Assembly (NCBI RefSeq): GCF_002287075.1 | Contig: NZ_NSKE01000007.1 | Coordinates: 212,843-276,842 of the forward strand | Direction of reading: 5' to 3' | Length of the DNA: 64,000 nucleotides | From: Fodinibius salipaludis | Lineage (GTDB): Bacteria; Bacteroidota; Rhodothermia; Balneolales; Balneolaceae | Shown: positions 35,767-44,746 of the stretch, piece after piece | Position numbering within the stretch: position 1 is the first letter of the stretch | Layout: each line of letters begins with the position of its first letter | The notes under the pieces: model-generated | What the model was told of the DNA's origin: nothing | Seen by the model: only the letters and a program-made list of their open reading frames with translations | Databases searched by the model: none | Translations under genes and position numbers: made by a program

Positions 35767-37791
35767 ATGTTTACACCATTGCCATCATCAAAGAATGTGA
35801 TATTGCCAGTGGTTTTTGCTGCATTTCTATTTTTTGGATGCACCGGACCACAACAAACTACTGAAGATCCTCAACAAACATCCGAAGAAAAAGCCGTTCA
35901 AAAACCTTCGGAATTAGATCGATTGGTCCCCAACCCAATCACCGAAGAAATCCCCAATGCATTTTTTAATGCTATCGATAATGGTACCCGGACCATGTCT
36001 GGCGAACCAGGCAACAATTATTGGACACAAACGGCCAATTATGATATTGATGTTGAGCTAATCCCCGCCGATACGCTTGTAAAGGGAAGTGCAACCATTA
36101 CCTATTACAACAATTCTCCCGATACGTTAGATGCTCTTCATATGGAACTGGCGCAAAATCTGCATGCCGAAGGAGCACAACGAAGCAGCCCCCAGGAAGT
36201 TACCGGAGGTATAAACCTACATAAGGTTGGCCTTAATGGTGATGAGGTCAGCCAGCTGCAAACACGCAGAGATCCAACGGGATATGGTGTTAATGGAACA
36301 CATCTTTTTATTCGACCCCAAAATGCTGTTACACCCGGTGACTCTGCTAAAATACAGGTCGCTTGGGATTTCAAAATCCCCCAGCGAGGGGCAAGTGGAC
36401 GCATGGGATATAATGAAGACAATCTTTTCTATATTGCATACTGGTACCCGCAGATGCGCGTTTATGATGATGTTTTCGGATGGATGACTGACCAGTTTAC
36501 CGGAACTTCCGAATTCTACCACGACTTTGCAGGTTATAACGTTGACATTACCGTCCCCGAACAATGGGTGGTGGGCTCTACCGGTCAGCTTACAAATGGA
36601 CAAGAAGTTCTTACCAAAGACATTTTTCAACGGCTTGATAAAGCTCATAAAAGCGATACAGTAGTATCTGTTGTTACTGAAGATGATTTCGGATCGGCAA
36701 CAAAATCACCTGAGAATGGTACCCTTACCTGGAGCTTCGAAGCCCAAAAAGTACGAGATTTTGCTTTTAGCGTAACCAAAGAATCCAAATGGGATGCCAC
36801 CCGCGCAAGTGTTGGTGATCTTGATAACGACGGCGAAGAAGAGTATACAGATATCAATGCTATTTATCGCAGTTCTGCTCCAAAATGGACAGATGGCGCT
36901 AAGTTTACGCAGCATGCTATCACCTTCTTGTCAGAACAGACTGACCTCGAATATCCCTGGCCTCACATGACCTCGGTAGAAGGGGGAGGCATCATCGGCG
37001 GGGGCATGGAGTTTCCAATGATTACCATTATTGGTGATTATAATAATCAATCCTCGCAAGCCCTTTACGGAGTAATAGCACATGAATTGGCACATATGTG
37101 GGTGCCGATGATTGTAAGCACAAACGAGCGTCATTATGCCTGGATGGATGAGGGTACCACTACCTATAATGAAAACCAGGCCAAAAAAGCATCCTATCCG
37201 GAAGGACTGGATTTTGATCTGCAAGATATAAACAGCTACCTGCAAATCACGAATACGGATGCCGAAGGACCAATAATGCGATGGTCTAATCATCACTATA
37301 ATGGGTTTGCTTATGGCATCGCTTCTTATCCCAAACCAGCAACAATGCTTGTAAGTCTGCGCAGCCTTTTAGGCGAAGAGACATTCAACAAGGCTTTGCA
37401 CGAATTTATCGAGCGGTGGAAGTACAAACACCCTTATCCCTGGGATATGTTTAATACTTTTGAAGATGTCGCAGGACAAGATCTGGACTGGTTTTGGAGA
37501 GCTTGGTACTACGAAACCTGGACGCTTGACCAGGCTGTTGGCAATGTTAGCACACAAGATGGTACCACCCGCATCATAATTGAAGATCATGGCCAAGCCC
37601 CAATGCCGGCCAATGTTGAAATTACCAAAAGTGACGGATCTACCCTTAGCCGTACCATTCCCGTCAAAAAATGGTTAGAAGGGGCAACACAAGCAGTAAT
37701 CACCGTTGATGGAGAAGTTACCAATGTATTAATCGATCCCGACAAGAACTATCCTGATACTAATCGGCAAAACAATAGCTGGAAGAAATAG
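35767..37791 (+). CDS. M1-family zinc aminopeptidase, lipoprotein
   Basis: This 674-residue protein has a lipoprotein signal (FLFFGCTG, Cys near residue 25), so it should be anchored in the envelope. The M1 metallopeptidase features are GGGMEFP (exopeptidase motif, about 413-420), HELAHMW with H439, E440, H443, and the third zinc ligand E462 (DEGTTTY). An N-terminal beta-sandwich domain comes first and a final beta domain follows. It would trim amino acids from peptides outside the cytoplasm. The gene ends 25 bp before a strong terminator. Confidence 0.92.
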   Translation: MFTPLPSSKNVILPVVFAAFLFFGCTGPQQTTEDPQQTSEEKAVQKPSELDRLVPNPITEEIPNAFFNAIDNGTRTMSGEPGNNYWTQTANYDIDVELIPADTLVKGSATITYYNNSPDTLDALHMELAQNLHAEGAQRSSPQEVTGGINLHKVGLNGDEVSQLQTRRDPTGYGVNGTHLFIRPQNAVTPGDSAKIQVAWDFKIPQRGASGRMGYNEDNLFYIAYWYPQMRVYDDVFGWMTDQFTGTSEFYHDFAGYNVDITVPEQWVVGSTGQLTNGQEVLTKDIFQRLDKAHKSDTVVSVVTEDDFGSATKSPENGTLTWSFEAQKVRDFAFSVTKESKWDATRASVGDLDNDGEEEYTDINAIYRSSAPKWTDGAKFTQHAITFLSEQTDLEYPWPHMTSVEGGGIIGGGMEFPMITIIGDYNNQSSQALYGVIAHELAHMWVPMIVSTNERHYAWMDEGTTTYNENQAKKASYPEGLDFDLQDINSYLQITNTDAEGPIMRWSNHHYNGFAYGIASYPKPATMLVSLRSLLGEETFNKALHEFIERWKYKHPYPWDMFNTFEDVAGQDLDWFWRAWYYETWTLDQAVGNVSTQDGTTRIIIEDHGQAPMPANVEITKSDGSTLSRTIPVKKWLEGATQAVITVDGEVTNVLIDPDKNYPDTNRQNNSWKK

Positions 37792-37816
37792 CATCAAGTA
37801 AATTATTGAGCATATT

Positions 37817-37843
37817 AAAGGGGCACTTTTTGTGCCCCTTTTT
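37817..37843 (+). terminator. Rho-independent terminator after the M1 peptidase gene
   Basis: AAAGGGGCAC (37817-37826) and GTGCCCCTTT (37832-37841) form a perfect 10-bp stem with a TTTTT loop, followed by T residues. It ends the response-regulator/peptidase unit and isolates the downstream kinase gene. Confidence 0.9.
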
Positions 37844-37963
37844 GTTATTTTACAGTTATTAAGATTTCTTGTATTAAATCACGTAAAATGGTGCGTTAAT
37901 AACATTAAATCCCACCACAAATTTATTACCTTGCTTTTCTTAAAGTCAATAACTTTCTAAAAG

Positions 37964-39661
37964 ATGAAGCGATACGGATCACTTCGATGGATCTTACTTG
38001 CTGCCGGTGTAGTTGCCATTTTAGGGCTCACTGGAATGAATGTGTATTCGCTATATGCGCTACATGAAAATACGCTGGAATCATCCAGAGAGAATAAAAA
38101 GCTCCAGATCGCCGAGTTTACAGATAAAATCCGATATCGATTTTTTGAGAAATTCATGGGACTTGGATCTGTTGATATTGATCGGCTGCAAGATAACTAT
38201 AGGAAGACGGGGCAATTCACATCCGAAGTAAACAATCTACTAAAAAAAGCAGCTAAAGATTCTATTTACAAAGATATCTTTTTTATCCCCTCTGGCTCTG
38301 ATGCTTGCCAACAACACACTCCTATCCACAAATACACTTCCAACCAGAAATTTGAGCTAACCTCTAATTACCCAGAAGTGGTTTGTGATGGGATGGGTAT
38401 TGCTCGAACACAAATAAAAAGTCTGTTGGCGGATTACCAATACAATAATAAGGTAATTTTTGATTCCCACCGCAGTATTACAATTGTCCTTATAGATCCG
38501 TCTGATCGGGAAGTCTTAGGCTATCTTACAATGCCTTTTAATCAAGACTTTCTCCGTAATTCTTATCTCCCAAAAATACTGGAACAGAAGTTTGGACCCG
38601 ATGAGCATCCCGGTCTGAATGTCTGGTTGCGAGATTGGACAAACAACAAAATTATTGCCAGCAGTAGTCCCAATGCAAAATACGAAAGTGAGCAAATACA
38701 GTTTGTAGAAAATTTTCCCGATTTTTTTGACTATTGGACTGTCGAAGTTGCTTTTACGGATGAATCTACTCTCGCAGCCAGTAACGCATCACTAATTCAA
38801 AATCTTATTGTCTTGGGTGCGGCAATGCTACTGCTTTTGGGTGCCCTGGTGTTCATGTTTATATCTGCCCAAAAAGAACGAGCTCTTGCCGAACGACAGT
38901 CAGAATTTCTGGCTAATGTCACCCACGAGCTCAAAACACCTTTATCAGTAATGCAAGCGGCCGGTGAAAACCTTGCCGACGGACGAGTACAAGATCAGCA
39001 GAGACTTAAAAGCTACGGTAATCATATTTTCAGCGAGGCGGTACGTCTGCGAAAGATGATCGACAAACTTCTTGATGTAGCAAAATCTAATGCGGAGGAA
39101 TCACTTATAGAACCTCAACCTACTGATGTTGGAGATGTCGTACAGTCTTATCTCGAAAGACATCAGAAATTTTTCCGGGAAAAGGGTTTTCATCTTGATC
39201 TCACCATTAATGACAACCTTCCCAAAGTCAATATAGATCGAAATAGCTTAGAAACCATTCTCAGTAATTTAATTGATAATGCTATCAAGTACAGTGCTGA
39301 TGAAAAGTATCTTGGTATCAAAGTTACTGCCCAAAACAATCAGGTAAAACTTTGCATTGAAGACCACGGAATTGGCATTGACAAGAAAAGTCTATCTGAT
39401 ATTTTTACTAAGTTTTTCAGAGTTGAAGATTCATTAACAGCCAAAACCAAGGGACATGGGTTAGGCCTATCGATTGTTAAAAATTTAGTTGAACTCAATT
39501 CAGGATCTATTGATGTTGAAAGTAAACCAGGTGAGGGATCTACTTTTATCATAACATTTCCTATCTTAAGTGAGTCCGAACAAAAAGGTTCACCCAATTC
39601 GGTATCAATGCAACCTGAATCAAAGTCAAGAAATAAAGAGCTTGAGGAACATGTCAGCTGA
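37964..39661 (+). CDS. Sensor histidine kinase
   Basis: This 565-residue protein has a membrane helix at about 10-30, an extracytoplasmic sensor region (30-275) of unrecognised type, a second membrane helix (about 278-302, LIVLGAAMLLLLGALVFMFI) and a HisKA dimerisation domain with phospho-acceptor H321 (VTHELKTPL). A HATPase domain follows: N box NLIDNAIKYS, G1 DHGIGI and G2 GHGLGLSIV. It ends in a Ser/Lys/Glu-rich tail. Its stop overlaps the start of the OmpR-type regulator by 11 bp, so they are a two-component pair. The sensed signal is unknown. Confidence 0.92.
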   Translation: MKRYGSLRWILLAAGVVAILGLTGMNVYSLYALHENTLESSRENKKLQIAEFTDKIRYRFFEKFMGLGSVDIDRLQDNYRKTGQFTSEVNNLLKKAAKDSIYKDIFFIPSGSDACQQHTPIHKYTSNQKFELTSNYPEVVCDGMGIARTQIKSLLADYQYNNKVIFDSHRSITIVLIDPSDREVLGYLTMPFNQDFLRNSYLPKILEQKFGPDEHPGLNVWLRDWTNNKIIASSSPNAKYESEQIQFVENFPDFFDYWTVEVAFTDESTLAASNASLIQNLIVLGAAMLLLLGALVFMFISAQKERALAERQSEFLANVTHELKTPLSVMQAAGENLADGRVQDQQRLKSYGNHIFSEAVRLRKMIDKLLDVAKSNAEESLIEPQPTDVGDVVQSYLERHQKFFREKGFHLDLTINDNLPKVNIDRNSLETILSNLIDNAIKYSADEKYLGIKVTAQNNQVKLCIEDHGIGIDKKSLSDIFTKFFRVEDSLTAKTKGHGLGLSIVKNLVELNSGSIDVESKPGEGSTFIITFPILSESEQKGSPNSVSMQPESKSRNKELEEHVS

Positions 39662-40355
39662 TCCCAAAAAAATTGTTATCGTCGAGGATGAACCCAGCTT
39701 GGTATTTACATTGCAAGACACCTTAGAAAGCGAGGGATATGACGTTTATATTGCCGAAAACGGCGATAAAGCTATTAAAACCGTCAAAAAACAGCAGCCC
39801 GACTTAATGATTTTAGATCTCATGCTACCGGGCATGAGTGGTTTTGATGTTTGTCGTACGGTGCGGGATCAGAATTACACCTTCCCAATTATTATTCTTA
39901 CAGCCAGAGATCAGGAAATTGACAAGGTTACCGGTCTCAATATTGGCGCAGACGATTATATCACCAAACCCTTCGGCGTTAAAGAACTCCTTGCTCGTAT
40001 AAAAGCACGTTTGCGTCGGACTGAGACTTATTCCAAAATGAAACCCATTAAAGAAGTTGATCTCGATCCGATCCATATTAACCTAAAGAATGCGATTGCC
40101 GAACATCCTGAAAAAGGTGATCTTGAGCTCACTACCAGAGAAGTAGAACTTATACGCTATCTCGTAGCCCACTCTAATGAACCGGTTTCGCGCGATGATC
40201 TGCTGGAAAATGTATGGCGATATGAATTCAGCACAAATACACGTACTGTTGATGTTCATATATCAAAGCTCAGATCAAAGATTGAGCAACACCCCGATGA
40301 TCCCACATACTTGGTTACCCTACACGGTGTTGGCTACATGCTTAAAATGGACTAA
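39651..40355 (+). CDS. OmpR-family response regulator
   Basis: I place the start at 39651 (MSADPKKIVIVEDEP), which gives 234 residues, is preceded by GAGGA, and keeps the receiver domain at the N-terminus. An upstream ATG at 39570 would add an unrelated 27 residues. The receiver has the phosphorylation site D56 (MILDLMLPG) and the YITKPF lysine. The C-terminal winged helix contains DLLENVWRYE and TVDVHISKLRSKIE, the standard DNA-binding recognition region. It is the partner of the kinase it overlaps. Target genes cannot be told from this window. Confidence 0.93.
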   Translation: MSADPKKIVIVEDEPSLVFTLQDTLESEGYDVYIAENGDKAIKTVKKQQPDLMILDLMLPGMSGFDVCRTVRDQNYTFPIIILTARDQEIDKVTGLNIGADDYITKPFGVKELLARIKARLRRTETYSKMKPIKEVDLDPIHINLKNAIAEHPEKGDLELTTREVELIRYLVAHSNEPVSRDDLLENVWRYEFSTNTRTVDVHISKLRSKIEQHPDDPTYLVTLHGVGYMLKMD

Positions 40356-40396
40356 TAGTTCTAACGGTCTTTGGAACAACTAATAAGACGGGGAAA

Positions 40397-40966
40397 TTAT
40401 CCGTCAGTTATGAGAGTCCCATCTGCCTGCAAATTTCTGATAAATTTTGGAAAGCCATCGATTTGAGTATTTAGCAGCTGCTGTTGAAAATCATCTTTAA
40501 TCCCTTCTTTAACATCAAAATTTTCATTAACGCGGGATATAAAAACTCGTTCGGGAAAGATGTGAGCATTTCGATAACCAAACACCTGTTGCAGCTGCTC
40601 CACTGCACGCATGGCTCCAAATGCACCATTGGCCTCTCCGATTAATGCAATCGGTTTTTTATCCAGACTATTCGGAAACGGTAAATAGTCAATGAATAGT
40701 TTCAAAATTCCCGGATACCCCCCGTTATACTCGGGACATACCACCACTAATGCATCCGCAGTAACCGCCTCACCAACAAAACTCTCAACTTCGGGTAGTT
40801 CTTCTCCATACCTCCCTCCACTGACTTTTTCCAACGGGAACTCCTGCAAATCTATAATTTCAGCATCAATACTTTCCTTTTGATATAACTGCTGTACATA
40901 CTTTGAAACACGTAGAGCATTGGAATTAGGTCGATCAGTACCGCTAATAATTTTAAGATCAATCAT
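40397..40966 (-). CDS. NADPH-dependent FMN reductase family protein (flavodoxin-like fold)
   Basis: This 189-residue protein has a flavodoxin-like core. The phosphate-binding loop is SGTDRPNSNALRVS near residue 10, and VVVCPEYNGGYPGILKLFIDY (about 75-95) is the FMN-contact region typical of NADPH-dependent FMN/azo/quinone reductases. No signal peptide is seen. It converges on the response-regulator gene with 41 bp between stops. The likely function is quinone or flavin reduction with a role in redox balance; the specific substrate is unknown. Confidence 0.85.
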   Translation of the reverse strand: MIDLKIISGTDRPNSNALRVSKYVQQLYQKESIDAEIIDLQEFPLEKVSGGRYGEELPEVESFVGEAVTADALVVVCPEYNGGYPGILKLFIDYLPFPNSLDKKPIALIGEANGAFGAMRAVEQLQQVFGYRNAHIFPERVFISRVNENFDVKEGIKDDFQQQLLNTQIDGFPKFIRNLQADGTLITDG

Positions 40967-41072
40967 AATATTTCATTAACTACAAACTATATCCAAAGGT
41001 ATTATTTTTTAGATGAAAGATGGGATCACTCAGTCCCTACCTATTCAAGCATATTCAACTCAATCGCCTATG

Positions 41073-42455
41073 CTATCGTTTCTTTTTGGATGCTTTTTCG
41101 TAGGCTTCCTTGATCTTCTCAAGACGATCCCAAAGCTTGCCCTCACGACCAATATTTCCGGGCTCATACCACTGTTTATTCTTAACATTATCCGGCACAT
41201 AGTTTTGGGGAACCCAGTGATGATCATACGAATGCGGATAGTGATAATCATCTGAAGCATTCTCAACACCAAGGTACCGCGACTGTTTAGAATTAGCCGT
41301 TTTATCCCGTAAATGAGGAGGCACCTCCCCAATACCACTATTCTGGATTTCCCTTCGGACGGAAAAGACGGCTCCGGCACTGTTGCTCTTGGGAGCAAGG
41401 GCAACATAAATACAGGCATGAGCCAAAAAATAAAGTCCCTCTGGCATCCCGCATTTCGTAAACGCTTCGTGGGCCGAATTAACCAACGACAGGGCATGCG
41501 GATCAGCCATTCCCACATCCTCTGAAGATTGAATAAGCATTCTGCGAAAAATAAAGTTGGGATCTTCTCCCCCTTCCAACATCGCCACCATCCAATACAG
41601 GGCGGCATCCACATCCGAACCGCGCAACGACTTTATAAAAGCTGATGCATAGTGATAATGCTCATCACCTCCACCATCGTATCGAACACCTCGACGCTGA
41701 ATACATTCCTTTGCTATTTCCAGATCGATATGGATAACTCCCTCATCATCGGGATCACTGGATAGCACCGCTACTTCCAAGGCATTAATCGCATTACGGA
41801 TATCGCCACCAGCAAATTCTGCGAGATGCTGCTTGGCCTCATCCGTTACTTTCACATCCTTTTTACCCAAGCCACGCTCTTCATCCTTTAACGATCTATC
41901 AATCATGATTAGCACATGATCAGTAGTCAAATCATACAATTCAAATAATTGGCAGCGGGATAACAATGGACTGACTAAGGAATAAAACGGGTTTTCCGTT
42001 GTTGCCCCAATAAGGGTTATCACTCCCGATTCCAGGTGGGGAAGCAACGCATCTTGCTGAGCTTTGTTCCAACGGTGGATCTCATCCACAAACAGGATGG
42101 TCTTTCGTCCATTCATCTGCTGTACTTTTTCGGCTTTTGCTACCACTTTCCGAAGATCCTTAATGCCATCAAGTACTGCATTAAGTTCCACATATTGAGC
42201 GTTAATTTCGCGTGAAATTACGTGAGCCAAAGTGGTTTTTCCGGAACTGGGCGGACCATAAAAAATTAGCGAGCCAATAACTCCCGATTCGATCATCCGG
42301 CGCAGCATTTTACCTTCACCGACGATATGATTTTGTCCTACAAACTCGTCGAGAGAACGAGGCCGCATACGCGTAGCAAGAGGTTCGTGGGGATTTACAA
42401 AGTTCGTTTTTCCCTCATCATTTTCAGAATCGGATTCTTCATTAAACAAATCCAT
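41073..42455 (-). CDS. rarA: Replication-associated recombination protein RarA (MgsA)
   Basis: This 460-residue AAA+ ATPase has Walker A GPPSSGKTTL (about residue 70), Walker B ILFVDEIHRWNKAQQDALLPHLE and sensor GATTENPFY, all hallmarks of RarA/WRNIP1. An arginine-finger region (SRCQLF) and the family-specific C-terminal tetramerisation domain (GVRYDGGGDEHYHYASAFIKSLRGSD) follow. RarA acts at stalled replication forks together with SSB. Length is slightly above the E. coli protein because of an acidic N-terminus and a Lys-rich end. No deviation in catalytic residues is seen. Confidence 0.95.
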   Translation of the reverse strand: MDLFNEESDSENDEGKTNFVNPHEPLATRMRPRSLDEFVGQNHIVGEGKMLRRMIESGVIGSLIFYGPPSSGKTTLAHVISREINAQYVELNAVLDGIKDLRKVVAKAEKVQQMNGRKTILFVDEIHRWNKAQQDALLPHLESGVITLIGATTENPFYSLVSPLLSRCQLFELYDLTTDHVLIMIDRSLKDEERGLGKKDVKVTDEAKQHLAEFAGGDIRNAINALEVAVLSSDPDDEGVIHIDLEIAKECIQRRGVRYDGGGDEHYHYASAFIKSLRGSDVDAALYWMVAMLEGGEDPNFIFRRMLIQSSEDVGMADPHALSLVNSAHEAFTKCGMPEGLYFLAHACIYVALAPKSNSAGAVFSVRREIQNSGIGEVPPHLRDKTANSKQSRYLGVENASDDYHYPHSYDHHWVPQNYVPDNVKNKQWYEPGNIGREGKLWDRLEKIKEAYEKASKKKR

Positions 42456-42527
42456 TATAATTGCTCACTAATTTCCAATGTTACCTAACGCTTTAAATTT
42501 CACTTTCTCTTCTCACTAAGAATAAAA

Positions 42528-42556
42528 AATGCCCGGCATGAAATATACCGAGCATT
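42528..42556 (-). terminator. Probable Rho-independent terminator of the aldolase gene
   Basis: AATGCCCGG (42528-42536) can pair with CCGAGCATT (42548-42556) with one C-A mismatch and an 11-nt loop. On the minus strand a run of T (complement of AATAAAAA before 42528) follows. It lies 22 bp past the stop of the aldolase gene. Confidence 0.65.
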
Positions 42557-42578
42557 AATCCTTGAAAAAGCTATCTGA

Positions 42579-43241
42579 TTACTTGTTGTTCAATTCTTCT
42601 TGCAGAGCATTCCAGTCATCAAGAAAACGCTCGAGTCCACGATCTGTTAATGGATGGTGTAATAGCTGATCAATCACATTAAGAGGCATTGTTGCAACAT
42701 CGGCTCCCAGTCGGGCAGATTCAAGAACATGCATTGGGTGACGAATGCTGGCTGCGAGAACTTCTGTCTCATAACCATAATTATCGTACACCGTTACTAC
42801 ATCTTCGATAAGCTGCATACCATCGTCCGAAATATCATCTAATCGTCCGATAAATGGAGAAATATAGGTAGCACCCGCTTTAGCTGCTAACAGAGCCTGT
42901 GTTGCTGAGAAGCAGAGTGTACAGTTGGTTCGAATACCTTCATCAGACAACGTTTTAATTGCTTTAATCCCCTCTTTAATAAGCGGTACTTTCACTACAA
43001 CATTATCAGCAATCTCTGCTAAATGTCGCGCTTCAGAAACAATCTCATCATATTCTGTAGAAACGACCTCGGCTGAAACATCTCCGTCCACAAGATTACA
43101 AATCTTGGCTATGTGTCCTTCAAAATCTGCAACTCCAATTTTCGCACATAGACTTGGATTTGTTGTTACGCCGTCTAATACCCCTAAATCATTTGCTTCC
43201 TTGATTTCATCAAGATCAGCGGTGTCAATAAAAAACTTCAT
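42579..43241 (-). CDS. fsa: Fructose-6-phosphate aldolase / transaldolase-family enzyme
   Basis: This 220-residue protein is the short transaldolase form: [18 protein letters not shown] at the N-terminus, VTTNPSL (about 25-31), the Schiff-base lysine K84 in [11 protein letters not shown], and [20 protein letters not shown] with SPFIGRLDD. Family members either cleave fructose-6-phosphate to dihydroxyacetone and glyceraldehyde-3-phosphate or act as transaldolases; sequence alone does not settle which. The annotation as a pentose-pathway transaldolase is also common. The gene has its own terminator (42528) and no close operon neighbour. Confidence 0.88.
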   Translation of the reverse strand: MKFFIDTADLDEIKEANDLGVLDGVTTNPSLCAKIGVADFEGHIAKICNLVDGDVSAEVVSTEYDEIVSEARHLAEIADNVVVKVPLIKEGIKAIKTLSDEGIRTNCTLCFSATQALLAAKAGATYISPFIGRLDDISDDGMQLIEDVVTVYDNYGYETEVLAASIRHPMHVLESARLGADVATMPLNVIDQLLHHPLTDRGLERFLDDWNALQEELNNK

Positions 43242-43471
43242 AAGAAATTTGTTCTTTGTTGGTTGTTTTTGCTAAGGTTAAGATAAAAAAATTGGTTCTC
43301 TTTCTTAATTATCTCTTGATTAATTATCCCAAGACTTACACTTCGAATAAAATGCAACTACAATCCCAGACTTATTAAAAAAGTTAAAAAATAATAGTTT
43401 AAGAATTATCCCTATTATCCTGTATCATTTTCCAGTCGCTTACGTAAGGCCATGTCTTACAGACATTAACA

Positions 43472-44716
43472 ATGCTCAAAAAAATCATACAAGTGAAGAA
43501 GTTATCCTATTGTTTTGCCGTTATCTCCCTGGTTGTTTTACAAGCATGCAGTGATAGTAATAGCCCACCGGCTAATTTTAACAATCCGGGAAAACAACAG
43601 CAGCGTACCAGTGTGGAAACAGTTACCGCTGAAACAAAGAGTATTTCTGATCAAATTAAATCGTTCGGAAATATCAAAGCTGAGGAAATTGTAAATATTA
43701 CCCCACAGGTTTCTAACAGAATAACCCATATTTATGCTGATCTGGGAGATACGGTGCGGCAGGGCGATGTCTTAGCCAAAATATATGATACCCCTTTTCG
43801 CGATCAATTTGAGCAAGCAAAATCTCAATTAGAACAGAGCCGGTCTGCTTATGTGAGGGACAGCCTGCAGTTTAACCGACAGAAAAAACTTTATGAACAG
43901 GAACTCATCAGTTCCTCAGAATTTGATGAGGCACACGCAACCTTTCAAAATAGCAAAGCCCAGTACGAATCTTCACGGGCTAACCTGACGCAAAGCCGTG
44001 AAAATTTAAATAATACAGAAATTACTTCCCCCGTCTATGGTGTTGTTCTTAGCAAGGAAGTATCCGTAGGTGATGTCGCCGCAACAGGCCAGACAGCATT
44101 TGAAATTGCCAACCTGACGGGCTATCAGACGCGTATCTATTTACCTGCAGAAGAATGGCGGAAGGTGAAGGTAGGACAACAAGTTAATTTTCGACTCTCC
44201 AACGAGTCTGATATCAGTGGGCGTGGACGCGTCAGTCGAATAAGTCCTCGTCTGGACCCGACAACCGGATTGGGAGAGGTAGTTATCAGTCTTACCGAAA
44301 AAAGCTCTCTCATTGCCCAAGGGGTTTTAGTGGAATCTACAATTAATGTTGAAACCCATGAGAATGCCGTAGTAGTTCCACGCTCAACGCTGGTAGAAAA
44401 CGTGCAAACATTCATAGAACCGGAATCAAATTCAATACAGCTACAGCGCTCCTATTCTGTTTTCCTGGTAGAAGGAGATTCTCTGGCACTTCAGCGTGAA
44501 TTAGAGCTTGGTATTGAACAAGGAGACCAAGTAGAAATTTTAGAGGGTATTGAGGCAGGAGATGAAGTAGTCATAACGGGTCAACGATCATTGGGAGACA
44601 GCACGAAAGTTCGGATTGCTAATCAGCAGAATTTCAATGAACCCTCACGAATCCCGATTGAAAACTCAGCTCCAGATAGCACAGCACAATCAGCAGATCT
44701 TGAATCTGACGAATAA
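43472..44716 (+). CDS. RND efflux periplasmic adaptor lipoprotein
   Basis: This 414-residue protein has a lipoprotein signal with lipobox VLQAC (C26), then the MFP core. The two biotinyl-lipoyl half-motifs are IVNITPQVSNRITHIYADLGDTV and TEITSPVYGVVLSKEVSVGDV, with a long coiled coil (about 115-180) between them, followed by beta-barrel and membrane-proximal domains ending EGIEAGDEVVITGQ. It heads a three-gene unit with two RND permeases (30-bp gap to the first). No outer-membrane factor gene is adjacent, so a channel from elsewhere must be shared. Confidence 0.9.
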   Translation: MLKKIIQVKKLSYCFAVISLVVLQACSDSNSPPANFNNPGKQQQRTSVETVTAETKSISDQIKSFGNIKAEEIVNITPQVSNRITHIYADLGDTVRQGDVLAKIYDTPFRDQFEQAKSQLEQSRSAYVRDSLQFNRQKKLYEQELISSSEFDEAHATFQNSKAQYESSRANLTQSRENLNNTEITSPVYGVVLSKEVSVGDVAATGQTAFEIANLTGYQTRIYLPAEEWRKVKVGQQVNFRLSNESDISGRGRVSRISPRLDPTTGLGEVVISLTEKSSLIAQGVLVESTINVETHENAVVVPRSTLVENVQTFIEPESNSIQLQRSYSVFLVEGDSLALQRELELGIEQGDQVEILEGIEAGDEVVITGQRSLGDSTKVRIANQQNFNEPSRIPIENSAPDSTAQSADLESDE

Positions 44717-44746
44717 AAGCTCACCAAAAAGGACCCCACATTTTTT

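Noticed and set aside
36138..37596. Several open frames antisense to the M1 peptidase gene.
   Set aside because: They are shadows of the codon bias of the peptidase gene, without start-site signals or recognisable domains.
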